Numbered from the stretch's first letter, positions 44,842 through 59,419 are shown. The stretch is DNA of 64,000 bases from Chaetorhynchus papuensis (GCA_013396525.1 VWYX01000212.1:186001-250000); one strand, 5' to 3'. A program made the numbers and translations. Notes: a model not told the origin generated them from the sequence alone.

Positions 44842-46224
44842 AGTCATGTTTATAAGAATAAGCACTATGTGTAAAACATTAATTATGCAACAACTAATGA
44901 TTTCTTGCCAAGACACTCCTCAGAGCATGCCAATATTGCTAGATTGTTACCTGTAAGGAAACAAATTTGAACAAGCTCAATACCTGTTATAGATATCAGT
45001 CTATTTATTAGGAACTTATTAATTCTTTTAATAAAGCTATATTTCTCTATTTTCAGTTGGTTTTTTACCCCTGTATGTATGCTAAAAAACTTTACTGGCC
45101 TAAGGCTGCCGTATTTTCTGTAAGAGTCAGTTCATGGGTTCTTATTTTCTTTCTTTCTTGTTTTTTGTTTCTTTTTTTTTTTAATGGCTGGTGTAAATGG
45201 GAAAAATATTCTATACTCATCAGTATGTTCAGCAGAATGCTTTCTTTCAGGTCTATCTAGAATCACATATCTTTTCTACAATGGTGCCATAATTAGTAAT
45301 TACTGCTTTGTGATAACTAAACTCCATACAGCACTATTATATTTGAATGAGTTAACTGGGGTTTTTCTTCTCATTTATCAAGCACAAAAATTAGCACAAA
45401 CTTAATTTCCTTACTGCAGGTGTTTGCGTTACAACGATAGAAAAGTCTTGCCCTTGTGTACTGTTACTGGTTGCTCACATACAGTACCTTGTCATATTAG
45501 AGGCTTTCTTCGTTACACAAGTACTTCATTTTTAAAAAATAACAGAATAAAATAATTCATAATCTGAAAGCTAGAACATTAAAGTTGGAATGCACTTGAA
45601 CTGTCTTACACATTGAAACATATGAAAGGGCAATAGGAAAGTAATTGCAATTGGAAGCAGATAAAGTTGAAATGAATGATATTCATTAGCTGGAGGTTTT
45701 AGATACTTGCTGGACCATGTTATCGCAGAACTAAAGTACCCTTCACTCATTGAAGTTTCTATCCCTATGATCCTGTTAGGTTATGGAAGTGTTATCCAGA
45801 TTTTCAAACAGGAAAAGTATATGGACATTGCAATGCTGAGGTTGGTATTAAAAAATTCTAATATCTTTCTGCTTAAATCTATGGTTTATGTACTTGTTGT
45901 GTACTGCATGAACAGAGTGATCAGAAACAAATCTCAAGAAACTGTCAACTTTTCAAACCACTTTATTTTGACTTGGCTTTTGCTAAAATGAAGATTGTTA
46001 TTCCTGTATCGTTTACCTACTTCTGCTTAAAAAAAACCCAACATGCTTCTAGGGAGAGAAGTAAGAGCAATTTTTACATTTAGCAACTATAGGCAAGAAC
46101 TTAAACTTGTGGGGTTTTTTTGTGTTTTTGTTTGTTTGTTTTGTGTGGTGGTCTTATTTTTATTTTTGGTTTGGGTTTTTGTGGGTGTCATTTTGGGTTT
46201 GTGCTGTTTCAGTTTGTTTACTAT

Positions 46225-46277
46225 TATTCTTATTCTTATTCTTATTTTTATTCTTATTCTTATTCTTATTCTTATTC
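46225..46277. repeat. (TTATTC)n hexanucleotide repeat
   Basis: About nine units with one TTATTT variant, after a T/G-rich run (46110-46200). Confidence 0.95.
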
Positions 46278-49200
46278 GTAATATTTCAGGTACCAGAATA
46301 CAAGCCTGGAGCGAGAATTTAGTTCAGTACCAATTAGATATTCTCATTTTTGCCTCAGTAATGCTGTTGGCCTATAGGAATAGGAAGTAATAGAAGTAGG
46401 CAAAAGAAGCAAAAAGAGGGGTACTTATGTTTATGCCTATCTGGCCATGATGAGGCATTTGGCAAGAAAGTGAGCATGGCACTCTCAATTTATCATTTCT
46501 CTTTTTATCTTGCCATAAAATATCACAAAACTCCCACAATACAAAATATGAAGTTTCTGATCCAACTAATAATGTGTTATAACTTTAATATTTAGGAAAT
46601 GGTGAAATTCTTTCTTTTGATTAATTTCAAATAAAATTAAGCATTTAAATAAACACCGTAATTTTTAGGTCCCCTCTGTAAGGTTGATAGGAGAAGAAAA
46701 ATTAAGAGGATAAAATATTTTCTTAATACAAAGTAACTTCAATTATGAGCAGAGTAACATTTTTACATAATGTAAATCCATGTAACAGGATTAGTTACAT
46801 CTTTCCTAAAGTATTTAATATATTCTGTTTTTCATTTTGATATATTTCAGTAGCATGATGAAAATGACTGATTTGCAATAATGAGGTTAATGAATCAGAT
46901 TATGTAGTGACAGGCAGCTTGAAGGCTTCATATTAAGTCACAGCAAGCAGACATGAGATTAAGTATATTCATCATCATGTGATTCCAAAACACTTTGCCA
47001 GAAGAAATAAATTTAATTAATTAAAAATACATTTTATTTTATCATGCAAGGTTAATCTGAGATGTAAAAATAGTAGCTTTGTCTTTCTTTTGTGCCTGAA
47101 AAGTAGTGGATAATATGATCACAAATATATTTTCACTCCCACTTGTCTAAAACTAGTTGCATATATTCCATATTATAAAGAAAAATAGCAGAAGAAGGTA
47201 GATAGAAATGTTTGTTCATGAAGGGCAGGACTTGTTTAGACTAGTGCTTAGTCTTTTTTCCCTCATGCAACATTCCTTTATTTTTGTATATTTAAATTGG
47301 TTTGTCTATTCCAGCTAAAAACATACAGTCCTAGAAACTAAAATAAATGTGAGGAAGAGAGTTATTTAAGAAAAAATCCCAAAACATATCGCAAAAAAAG
47401 AGAAGAGAGAATCCTATTTATCCTATTCAAATGAAATGTAAATTGATCTTAATTTAAAAAGCCACCAAAACCCAACAGCATAATAAAAGAGCTCTCTACC
47501 TAGTGGAACTGTTGTACTTTCATCAATTGGAATTACATTATAACAAAAACATGGAAACATTTGGTTTTTGTCTGTTGAATACCATATTAACATTCTCCTT
47601 TCTTACAGCAAATACATACACGGCATATTTTTAGATACTTATGCCAAGCAGAAACATATTGAATGTTATTATTTTTCTTAATGAAAAAGTGTTTCAACAT
47701 AATTTTACAAGATAATGAAGAGATCAGATTTAGAGCTATATTGGTAGGCATGAGTATATTAGAAAAGGGAACATATAAATCTTCACATAATAGATTTTTT
47801 AAGCTGATATATTTATTCTTGTAAAGGTATGGTACACTTGAGCCCTTACATAATCATTAATCTGTGGTAGAACTAGCTATTGCTGTTTTCAGGTAAGAAA
47901 AACATTTCTAATGAATGACTAAGAGTGGAGCATTACCACATTTTGGTTAGATACTGACTTGAAGCAAATGGCAAAAAATTAGGCAAAGGAAGGAACAGTA
48001 AAGAGAGGTGATTCATTTATAATGAAGCTGGACTGAAACACCACTAATGTAAACCAAACTTTGTGAAGTGCTAGTTGGAAGGGAATGCTCTGTGGAAAGA
48101 GGAATTTTTGGGTATCAAACAGTGGTTCACATAGAATCATAGAGAACATTCATGGAACAGATAATGTGGTTTGAAAATACAGTAAGGTTTCTTTGATCAT
48201 CCAAAGTATTTTTGTGCCAAAGAAACATTGGAAGAAATAAATGTGATCCAATAATAGGCAAAGATTTTGTGAACTTCTTTTCTCTCTGTAAGAAATGAAT
48301 AACAATAATAATAATAGTAAAACTTAATTAGAGTTGGAAGGTATCTTCTATCCAGATATAAACAAAGCATGGAATGATCTGTTTAGCGCAAGTTACACAG
48401 AAAGGATTTTGAGATTCATCCAACTCTAAAACTTGTTGGTGCTGTATAACATCTGTATCAGAATTATGCTATCAGGAAAGAATTTTTCTACTGACTAGTG
48501 CTGTGTAATTAAATTGAAAGGTTTTTTGCAGGTAATGTTAATATTTAAGGTGTTTAGCCTAAAGATGGGCAAAACACAAGAGAATACAGAGTAAAAAAAC
48601 TCAGTTTTTCTGGGAAGCAGGATAGAGATCTTCATATGTCATCACAAATTTTTATTCAGTCTTCCTAAGGTAAAGATCCTCCACTAAACAAAAAGTGTTT
48701 TCTCTAATAAGTTAGCCAGGAATAGATAATAAGTTAGGACAGATAGGAAGTGCATGAGAGCAGGTTTGCTGTACTTCACTGCGAATATATACAAGTAGTA
48801 GATACCTTACTATAATCCTCTCCATGATAAGAAAACCTGTCTTTTCAAATACTGAAAATGGCCTATGCTCTAAGCAGATATTCATGTACTCAATCCAAGC
48901 ACATCTGTTTCTTGGTGGCTTCAGGACCATGAAGTAAGGAACACATAAGACAAGTTAGATTTTTGTTGTGTTAATGGGGCAGCAAGTCCAGAGGAATATT
49001 GCTTTTGGTGTTAGCTTTTGGGCATTTTATGGTAAACATACAATGATCTTAAATTAAGAATGGAAAAGAAATCATCAATTTTAGTAAGATGTTGAAAAAT
49101 TTAGTCACTAGTGAAGCAAGTCAAACTTGTTTTAAGTATTCATATGTATAGCTGGTTACACACATCCCTTGAATATTTCCAGACAGGCTTCCTAATCATT

Positions 49201-50619
49201 GGGAAACTTATGGAAGTGCCTCTTTGCTAACTCCACTTCAAACACAATGCTTCAAAAATTAATAATCAATTAAGGTTTTACTCTAGAGACAAGCTTACTT
49301 CCTACTTAATTATTCTTAGCTCATAAAAATTGTGCTGACAAGTGGTTGAGTCATATCTTTTATGATCTTGCCAAAAGCCGTGCAGCAAGCACATGGAAGG
49401 TTGATATAAAGTGAAACCATGTGCACTAACTCCACAATTAGATAATTATCCAGATCAGTACTGTTATGAATGTGCATTGTGAAGCAGTAGATGTCACACT
49501 GTGAAAGGGTCTGCTACACTCTTGAAAGTGAAGTTAAAGTCCTGCAGTGCTGCTATGGCAACATTACCAATATCATCTAGTCAGTTATAACCTTCAGGAA
49601 CTTGGATTCCTGTAAAAGCATTAAAATTACTTAAGAGCACTCAGAGATGAAAAAGTGCACAACTCTGTAAAGTAGACCACACATAGACTGTAAGTCTGAA
49701 GAAGATCTCAGCAATGTTAGTGTTTATTGGTGTGGCTCATGCCTACAGAGGTAGCTTTTGAGTGGTATCTGTATTGTGTTTCTTCTCAACTACAGGAATA
49801 GAAGTCTATTGTTGACAAGTAAAGTGAGTGTGGTAAATGGATACAGTTATTCTAGTTGTCTTCACCCTTTTTTCTGTGCATCTGAGGATATTTAGCTTTC
49901 CCCATGAGATCCACAAAATTCAGATAACCTCTGCTGCCTCAACTTTTGTCTCTCTTGATTATGCAGTTGACAACTGAATGTAATTAATATAGTTCAGAGT
50001 TTAGACGAGAATGGGAATATACACATTCAAACCTACAGTATTCTGGGTTTTGTGGCATAGCAGAATGAGTTGAGGGGATGTCTTTTTAATAGATGCTGAT
50101 ACAGAGTATCTTCCTGATAAGAGGATCATACAAATCTGCCCCATACTAATCCCACGAGTTCCTCCAACAACAAAATGACTTTTGTCCCAGAGAAAGTAAT
50201 CAGCTTGTCATGTTTCTTATTACTAATACTTGCCTTCTGTTGGACAGCTTCCTTTCCTTCCAAATTATCCAATCAAATTTTGTATCATAGAGAAATTGTT
50301 CTCATATTTCATTTGATGTTAGAAGTTTCTATTTGAAAACAGATATCTTTTGAGTTTCTTTCCAGTTATAGCAGAATCTATAACAGATAAGAATGTATGT
50401 GAGCCTTAAGTTTTACAGTTCCTTATGATGGACTACTGACCTGTGTGAATTTATATCAATAAGGTTTTTTTAGAGGGGTGAGGTGTTGCATGACTTTTTA
50501 TTCTTTCTATGCCAATAAAATGCTTGTTTTCACAAAAATCACTTATATATGCATCCATAGATACATGTAATGGATTTTCCAAGCACTCTAAATGCAACTA
50601 GCTCACAACAAAGCTAAGG

Positions 50620-51620
50620 TAACCTGAGGAGGAAGTTGGTTGTTTTTTATTATAGACCAGTCAACCAGGATGAAGAGGCAGATAAAATATTCTATAAGCA
50701 CCTCAGAGAAGTCTCATGGTCACTGGCCCTTGTTCTTGTGTGGGACTTCAACTTACCATATGTCTGAAGGAAATTAAATACAGCAGAGAGTAAAGTCTAG
50801 ATGGTTCTTGTAGTGTGTGGAAGAGAACTTCCTGACACAGCTGGTGAGAAAACCAACCAGGGGGCATGCCCTGCTGGTCCTATTATTTATGAACTGAGAA
50901 GGACTTGTTAGTGTTATGATTGTTGGAAAACTTTCTTGGGCACAGCAATCATGAAATGATAGTGTTTTCAACTGTCAGAAAAGTAAAGAGGGGGATTGGC
51001 AGAATGGCCACCTTAGGCTTTCAGACGACAGACTTTGGCCTGTTTAGGACAATGGTTGAGACATTCCCTTGAGAGGCAGTCCTGAAGCGCAGAGGAGTCC
51101 AGTAGGGCAGGACATGTTTGAAGAAGGAAATCTAAAAGACATGGGAGAAGCCAATGCCCATGTGCCAAAAGGTGAGATGGGGGAAGAAGACTAGCCTGGC
51201 TAACAGAGAGCTTTGGCTGGAACTCAGGATAAAAAGGAGAGTTTATGACCTTTGGAAGAAGAGGTAGATAACTTAGGAGGACTACAGGAATGTCACGACA
51301 TTCTGCAGTGAGAAAATTAAAAGGACCAAAGTCCAACTAGAACTTAATTTTGCTACTACCATATAGAACCCCAAAATCAAACAAAACCAAAAACACCTTC
51401 TATAAATACATCAGCAACAAAAGAAGGGTTAAAGAAAATCTCCATCCTTTATTGCATGCAAGGGGACACATAGGGACAAATGATGAGGAAAAGGCTGAGA
51501 TACTTGATGCCTTCATTTCCTCAGTCTTTATTGGCAAGTTTGTCCTCAGGGTACTCAACACCCTGAACTGGAAGAGAGGGAAGAGGAGCAGAATGAATCC
51601 CCCATAATCCAAGTAGAAAT
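50620..51620 (+). mobile_element. CR1 internal fragment (endonuclease end to RT linker)
   Basis: GTGGGACTTCAACTTACCATA is the [G/W]-DFNLP block of the APE-type endonuclease. ATGCCCTGCTGGTCCTATT, GGGCACAGCAATCATGAAAT (the S-D-H-E/N-H-E catalytic block) and the basic linker (AAATACATCAGCAACAAAAG ... GGACACATAGGGACAAATGA) follow in the CR1 order. It stops near 51615 before the RT motifs. Only short frames survive. Confidence 0.8.
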
Positions 51621-52391
51621 GGTCAGAAACTTACTACTTTATATAAACATGCACACATCACCTAACCTTACTCCCATTGGCCACACACATTCTTTTTATG
51701 ACTTAGCTGCAGAAGAAGTTCCCCTTGCTTTCTTGCTTCCTATTCCATTCATCAGTTAATTTTCTTTTAAAATCTTTGCTAAGAATATTAGCAGTAAACC
51801 TAAGAAGAAAGAAATATACAGAAAATGAGAGCAATTTATGATACTAGATTTACTGTTTGAGAGGGAAAATACCCTCTCAGTAAAGGGAAATCATCTTACA
51901 GATTTTCATAATTGGTAAAAAAACCCCTTGTAGACTAACATTTTGGTGTGAATATAGGAAGTCTTTGTACCAAAGGTAACAGATGTTGATTCTAATACTT
52001 TCAGTTTTCTAACCATTTGTTAACCTCTTCTGACATTTCAAGGGAAGATATTTCTGTTTCATCAGTTCCTTTCTCAACGTAAATAATAAAAATTTGCCTT
52101 CCTTCTCTTCCATTAGTGTGTTTAGTTTCAAATTCAATAGTTAGGTTAACAGCTCAAGCAAAAATATACAAGGAGATATAATAAGTAATTGGAATCTGAA
52201 AAACTGAAGGAAAAAATAATTCCAAAATAATCACTTAGAGCCATAGCTATTTCTTATAATTTGTCTTATTTTATTTCCTAATTCAATACATGTGTCCTGA
52301 GGTGATTCATAATGCTATTGTATTACATATCTACCTACACCCAAAAGTTGTTATTGTATGCTTAAGACGCTATAAATGAGAACCTTGTGTG
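51621..52391. other. non-coding stretch
   Basis: No gene is recognised; AT-rich. Confidence 0.65.
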
Positions 52392-53130
52392 TGTGAGGGA
52401 TGCTAAAATTGGTGATCCCAGGTAGCTTCTGAGTCTTTGCCATGTGGTATTTGCTTCACAAGCTGCTTGGTCTTCGCTCAGGCAAAGGTTTTTTCTTCCG
52501 TTTTTGGGTTTGCTTTTGCTTTTTTGTTTTTCTTCGGCTCAGATAGCCTGCAGTTAGCAGTTTTGACCTGCCTTGGGGCAAATTCTACAGGTGCCTGTCC
52601 GCAGTTAAGGCATTGTGCCAACAGCAGCAGAGAGTCCCCGGCTCCAATCTGGGTCACCATCCACAGCAGTCAGCCAAGACGAAAAAACACCAAGTGGCTC
52701 CAGCTCAGATGCTTTGCCTGGCCCTGCCTGCCCTGCTGTGCCTTGCTGTGGGGAGGAGGTTGACTCTGGACAAGCTGTTGGGCCTTCCTCTGCTGGTGGA
52801 ACTGCTCTGTGAGGCTCCTGCCTTCCCAAGAGGGATCTGACTGAGGCTGTCCCTGCCTCCTGCTGTCTTGGGAAGGGTATTTCCAGTATTTCAGGTCTCT
52901 TTGTTCCTGTGGGGCTGGGGGTGTGAGTTTTTGGTAGTTTGGTATCTAGCAGTTATTTACTTTTTTTTTCTCTTGCCTGTTGGCAATATTTTTGTTAGTA
53001 AACTTACTTATTTTTTTCACTTATATCTACTTGTTTTCAGTCCTTATTGGTGGAAAGGGATTGGTTGAAGCTATAAAGGGAGACAACTCATTCCAGAGTG
53101 TTCTTCTGTAAATTGTCTCAAACCAAGACA
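52392..53130 (+). mobile_element. diverged solo LTR related to the minus-strand provirus
   Basis: A GC-richer block whose 3' end closely follows the LTRs of the provirus at 10948-18357: GTTAGTAAACTTACTTATT (poly-A region), CTTATTGGTGGAAAGGG, TTGTCTCAAACCAAGACA, in the same order and spacing. The provirus LTRs have TTAATAAACAGTTTG, CTTATTGGTGGAGG and TTGTCTCCAAAACCGAGACA-like text. The poly-A hexamer is mutated to AGTAAA. The 5' edge is uncertain (TGTGAGGGATGCTAAAA near 52392). No target duplication was found. GC-rich frames inside are not called. Confidence 0.5.
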
Positions 53131-53137
53131 GCATGAC

Positions 53138-53165
<28 letters not shown>
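53138..53165. repeat. poly-A tract (28 A)
   Basis: An uninterrupted run of 28 A directly after the LTR-like block. No retroposed gene could be read upstream of it. Confidence 0.95.
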
Positions 53166-53169
<4 letters not shown>

Positions 53170-56100
53170 GTCAACAAGTTAAATATTCTCTAAATGTTGT
53201 TACACATATGCCTATAAAGTAGTGCCATGTGAGAGGTTAGTATTACATGCTTCTACTAAGGAATATATTTCTGTAGGCCTCTTAGCAGAGCCTTCAGAAC
53301 ATTTTCTGAATGGGTCATCTTATTGCTGAATCACAATGGACTTACAAAGAATTCTGTCTATTGCAAGGTTTCAGCCTTCAATCCCTCTTGTGCAGAAGTA
53401 TTAGTTGCTTAAATAGAGAGTTGCAAGCATTTCTTAAAATGTTTATTTCCTTCAACTGCCTTTTTTTAGACAACAGATTTAATTTTGTTCTTCAAATCAA
53501 GCTGGATAATATTATATTTGACAATGGCACTAACTGAAATTAGCAAATGTATCATAAACTGAGTATGTGAAAGGGAATAATGTTTCACAATCAGCCCCAA
53601 GAGACTGACCTTTTTCTGCTAAGCTTTGTAAAATTTCACCCACAAGCAGACACTAGGCCTGTACTATTAGGCATGAATGCCTAATTTCACAGGAGTTAGA
53701 TGTAGTTTTAATAGTTCTTTAAAATGAAACATGCAGATAAATTTAGGTTGCATTTCTTACTCTATTTGCATCAATGGCCAGCAAAAATGAGTGTTTCCTT
53801 TACATTAGAGAGCATTTTATTGTGTTGATTTTTTAAAGTCCTCCTTCTCCATGAAGAAAAGCTGCAGAGAACAAAAACTATATATTGTTGACACGGCCGT
53901 TAGGCATGGAGCTGGATATGATTTCTGTAGGGAACCTCAATAGGTTTAATAGGCTCTCTAATTTTATTTATTTTATATTTTTATATAAGGAAAACACCAG
54001 TTTTATTCACACTCTTATCTATGAAGTTTTTCAGGGAAGCAATTAATGGATTTTTATTTTGATACATTTTTTAAAAGCAAAGAGAAAATAGAAACTGTCG
54101 TAGCCAATCACTGTATGTTATCTGTCACACTAGGAATGAGAAACCTATTTCCCAGGCAGAACAGGGATTTTAAGTTATATTTTTGGAGTTGTAGGGAAGA
54201 ACTCTAGCTCTTTCCTCTTTGGCTTTCTGGGACTTCTCTTGCTTACCCTTTGTCCCATTCTGATACTGAATGAAATAATATTGAAATGTTTGCATTTCTG
54301 CAGATTGTTACCTGTCCAGTTCAAAACTCTGTTCACTGAAGCTGGTGCTTCACATGTTTTCTTTGAGTAAAAATCATTGATGTAATAAGGAGATTCTGGT
54401 GAGAACAATGTATCCCTTTAAAGAGTGGCATATACAGTTTGTTGTTGATGTTTTTGTTGTCATTATATTCAAAGGATTTTAACCTTTAAAATTCAGTGAG
54501 ACACTAGAGTGGTTGCAGATATTTCCATGATAGGCCTTAGGACTGATTTGATCACACAAGAGCAGTGAGGATAAATGCCTTAACTACTGCCTTGTCATAT
54601 ATTTGTGCCATTGGAGAATCAAACCTGAAATATGTAAAAAGAAGATAACCTGACCAGTGCATATCTTGTGATGTGCTTTTCAGCTATAATCTGGGTATGC
54701 CAATGAATTTTCTTTTGTGTTGGTTTTGCAATGTCAGAATGTTTTAATCTACCAGTTTGGATTTTTGAAAGATGGCCAGGAAGAAAAAAGCAGGAACAAA
54801 GAGAAGTGGAAACTGTTGAGTTTGTACTATCAAGTCCTTTCTACTGCTGCTCTGGCCTCTGCTTTGAGGCACTTTCAGCTGCTGAGCATTTCTTAAACAA
54901 ATAACATTTTACACTATACCACTATGTTCTTTTTTCTTCAAAAGCGAAACTGCCAAACTGCCCTTGACAAAAGAGAACTGCCCTGATCAGAATCCAGCAA
55001 ATAAATGTAAGTAGTAGTGTGAGAAGCACCTCATCTAAAAGATGCTGCTAAATACAAAATCACCAGGGCTTGGTTTGACCCTCTGTTATTCTGGAAATAC
55101 ATATTCTTGTTAATCATGAATGGGTATATCTTCTTCCCTGTATGAACTGAGCTTTACTGTTAACAGATCATGAAGTCCTTGAAAATCCTTTGACTTTTCT
55201 AGCTGCTTATTTTATGATATTTTCTTAAAGCAGGAATGGTAACTGTACAGTCTCTTGCACAATTTAATTTTATGAAAAGTAGGCAACTCAGATTTACAGA
55301 GCTATAGATGACAGTATTCAAACGGTATAAATTTGAACCCTTCCTATAATCACAAAAATACTTAGCAGAAGAAATACTTGACTATGCTTTGCATATCGGT
55401 GCCTGCAGCTCGTAATTAGTACTTGGACCTCAATCCCCTTCCACACCATGCACTCCAAATCTGTGAGTCTCTTGATTGTGTGGCTGTGTGCTCTGTTTAC
55501 ATCATAGTATATCTGCAATGATGATACCATTGTTTGTTGTTAATATTAAAAATCATATAATACAACACTTCACTCTTTCTGTGTAGTTATAATTTTTTTT
55601 GTGCCACGTGTTTCATCATGTTATGATTTTGAATTTTGGCATAGTATACTAGTATAATCCCCATGCCTAGCCTTTTTTTCAGGATAAGTTCTTTTTCTTT
55701 CAAGTGCTGATGGCACTTTGGACCTAATCCAGAACTGTTGTTTCATGAGTTTGGTATCACATTTTTTGAGTGTAGGAATAACAGTGACATTTTTGTTCTA
55801 CAATTACTGCCAGTTTTATTAGGTTCTAATAGAAGAAGTGTCTATTATTCCTCCTTTTGCTCAGTTTTGTTAGTCATAGCTCCTTAGTCTTTGTTTTGAT
55901 TTTTTTTTTCACTCCCTGTTCATCTCTTCCCTCCTTCCAGTCTAATTATTACCACATTTCTGAGCATTGAGAGGATTCAGTTATTCTAGTAACCTAGGAG
56001 TTGAAAAACAACACTGTTGGAGCCTATTTGCATGATGACTAATTTCCACTCTTTGTTTTAAGAGCCAAAAAATCCTGTATACTTGTGCTTGTACAGAAAG

Positions 56101-57689
56101 GAAGAGCTCTTCCTTCTTAATGAGTGCTTACAGGAAATGTATCCTGAATACGTTACCCTGGTGAGAATAGGAAAGGAGGATAGAGGGACTGACTTAGCTT
56201 GGATAGGAGCACACAGCGGAAGTAACAAATTATGAATTACCTTCATCATGCATGCAGTGTGAAATGTGACTGTGAAATATCTCATAGCCAAGGGGAGTAA
56301 TTATAGGATAGAGATCAGACAAACAGACACTGTCAAGAATCAAATGTTTTTGGAGAGCAAGCAGATAGGGTTGACAAGTACCGTGACACTGGTAGTGATT
56401 CTTTTTCATGAGGGAGCAAGAGAAGAGAAAACTGCACAACAAACTATTGTTGATGTGCAGCTACTTTGTGACTAAATAACCAGTCTCACTATTTTCAGTT
56501 GTTAGCTATATTTGCATATATTGTGAAACAATATAGCACAGGTCAAATTAATTCTGTGATTATACTCTAAACACCAAGTTTCATCTTCTGTTAGTTGAAA
56601 TGCATGAATACTTCTACCATTTTGTAACAGTATCTCATGGCTTTCATCTCAGTCTTTCGCCAGTACAAATTGAGATATGTTGCATGCATACACGCTTTTA
56701 GATGTAGGTACAAATGTAGGATTGATAATTTGTTAATTAGAAATTATTTTCATGAAGATTCACAGAAACTAGAAGTTTGGGGAACATATCACCTCTGATA
56801 AAGGCTTTTTTGGTGTGGGAGGAGTAGGCAGGCAGGTGGGGGAAAGAATTCTCATTTGCAGACAGGAATATCTGATCCTGGATCAGTTCTCCCTTTTTGA
56901 AACTTTGCACTCACTATCATGAGACAAATCAGACTTGATTAAACACACAGTGATTAAATATACACTTGTATCTGTAGAGCATGAAGTGTTACACAGTCAT
57001 GTGTAAAACACTTCAGAACTATGTTGCATAAAATGGAAAAGTACACAAGTGTGTATGGAAAGCTATGTTTCAACCATTTTGGTAGAAATTTACTAATGTT
57101 CCCTCACACTGAAACATCAGTTTAAGTGCAAATGTACAGACATTTTGTTCTTTTCTGGCCATGTTCTGTCTCCATACAACAATATGTTTTTTACTTTGCA
57201 TGAGTTACATAAATGGCTATTTTACTATCTACAATAGTTAAAATGCTATATGAAGAACTTGTTTTGCGGGATATTTTCCACCCAGAGCAGGAGGATAGAG
57301 GAATTTCAGCTGGATAAACCTGTAGAAATGAAGAGTGCTTTCTCTGAGATGAATCATCTGATGTGAGCACATCCCTTTTTGTAACTCATAGCAACTAAAT
57401 TTGCCTTCTTAGAATTTTGGGTTGCATTTTCTCATTGAAGAGTATACTAGTTCATTTTTCCTGTCTTCTGCAGACTTCATGGCATAAAATTTTTTTTACA
57501 TAGACTTAGCTTTGCTGAGTGAAGTCTCAGAAATTAAGCCATTCAGTCATGTTTCATCTCCTTATAAATAAAAAGTGTCTGCTATGGGTCACTCCTCTAT
57601 GTCAAGCAACAACAACCACCCAACAAGTATAGAGCATATTTCCCCCCAAATACTCTTCCAGCCACTGACTATTTTCACTCATTGGAATT
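53166..57689. other. non-coding stretch
   Basis: No gene or named repeat is recognised. Frames are short and without motifs. Confidence 0.6.
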
Positions 57690-57910
57690 TCTCGATCCTG
57701 TTTTGGTTTGGTACCTCTCACTGTAATTTTTCTTTAAGTGCTTGTCTGATCTCTTCTGCAACCCATGAAAACTCTCAAAATCACAGTATTCAGTGGCAAA
57801 ACATCCCAAAAGTCTGCTGCCTGTTGCATGGAGAAAAACTTAATAATTTGTTTTCCTGCTTTTACCTGATTTTAACCCAGATATGTCAATAGTCCTATTG
57901 AAGACCTGGG
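57690..57910 (-). mobile_element. possible ancient CR1 fragment
   Basis: The + strand text AGTGGCAAAACATCCCAAAA, then GGAGAAAAACTTAATAATTTG, ACCTGATTTTAACCC and GACCTGGGAGAAGGAGAACA follows the antisense order of old amniote CR1 3' regions. Divergence is high. Confidence 0.4.
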
Positions 57911-59227
57911 AGAAGGAGAACACCTAGTGACAACCACTTTAGCCAGCCTTGTGCAGATGGGTGTTTGATGGGCTGATGACTCCTGGGATGGTATTAATTA
58001 GGTACCCCCCCAACTGTTACTGCCTTTTGTCACATAGCCTGACATCATCTGTCCAGGTTTAATGCACTTGCCAGAAACAAGAATAAAATGAACAGATGGT
58101 ATTATCTCTTTCAGAAAGATTGCTTAAAACAATATGTTGTTCTGTATATTTTCATTTATGCTTCTTCGTGCTTGCATGTAAAGTCCACCTGGGAAAGTTT
58201 TACCTTTTTAATTTGCTAGCAAAACAAAAAACAATCCTAATGTTTAAGTTCATCAGATATGACCACTTCATATTTCTCAATCTTGCTAACAAAACATCAG
58301 AGTGGGGAAACATCAGAACTTGTGTAATTTTCAAGTTGGTAGCTGAGTAATTTTCAGAATTTTCTCTGCCTCTGTTGGGCATTATGTCAAAACCAGAGAA
58401 TGCAATTTGGCAGCTTTGTTTGGTTGTTACAGGAAATTTATGGGAAGAGAAACAGTTAATTGAGGGAGGAAAATTTTGCAAGACATAAGTGCATAAAGAG
58501 GGTGCTCCTTCGGTGATGAAAATCTTTCAAACCATACTTTCTTCTCTTGTAACTATACACAAGCAACATTCTTTCCACCATTTGCAACTTAAAATACCTT
58601 ATTTAATATTTGGTGCAGGGTTCACTTTATACAACAAAGACAGAAGTACAGTGGGACAGTATAAACTATACTTACAACTATTTTGGATTATGTGAGATTT
58701 TTTTCCTCACTTATTAAGAAAAACAATTATAATCTAAGGAATAAAATTACCTTTTTCAACTCTGTGATGTTACTTATTTGATCTGAAGTTTGATTCATAG
58801 CATAGGTGTTTCTGAGGGCTTTTGAAAAAAAAAAACATTTGCAAGAGAGTGCCTTTGATTAAGTTATTGTGACTAAATTCACTTTAATTGTTCTAATTTA
58901 CCTACCTGAAGATGAAGAGGGGCAGAGAAGAAGCTGTCAAGGCTTAATGATTTTTATTTCTTCAGCTGAAGTCAGATTCTTGTCTATGAAGCTTTATCTT
59001 CACAATCTCTGCTGTAGATGAAATTTTTGTATCAATATGAAAACTAAAAATGCAGGCTCTTTTAAATACTTTCAATAAACTCAGAAAAATAGCAAATATG
59101 AAAGATGTGAAATTATTGTATCTTTGTGTGATGTATTTTTATCTGTGTGTGTTTAGTTATAAGGGATAGATTAAGATCAGTAAGGGGCTTAAGAACTGGT
59201 ACTAACAGTGGAATTTTGGTTTTTTTG
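57911..59227. other. non-coding stretch
   Basis: No gene is recognised. Confidence 0.65.
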
Positions 59228-59419
59228 ATCACTGGGCAATTTTTATGGCACCAGGCCTGCTAGGGTCAGATGGGCTTCATCTATCTAACAAGAGTAAAAG
59301 GATTCTAGCCCATGAGCTGGCAGGGCTGATTGAGAGGGCTTTAAACTAGCTCGAAGGGGGAAGGGGATGAAGCCCAGCTCTCCAGAGATGAGCCTAAGGG
59401 TGGTAAGCCAGACTCAGGG

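Larger units (their letters stand above)
38881..50619. other. long non-coding stretch with simple repeats
   Basis: About 11.7 kb of AT-rich DNA with no gene or transposon I can name. It holds a short (GT)n tract near 40602-40620, an inverted repeat at 44728-44841 and a hexanucleotide repeat at 46225-46277. A 125-codon + frame at 41373-41750 follows a good pyrimidine tract and AG, but no exon is established. Confidence 0.55.

Noticed and set aside
48130..48152. CATAGAATCATAGAG, like an antisense CR1 tail
   Set aside because: Only ~15 bp match and no CR1 sequence follows.
52437..52840. GC-rich frames of 65-108 codons, at first sight a small gene
   Set aside because: The region aligns in layout with an LTR and has overlapping frames on both strands without any motif.
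54717..54740. TGTGTTGGTTTTGCAATG, like the start of the LTR at 4596
   Set aside because: Similarity stops after about 16 bases; the following sequence has no LTR features.
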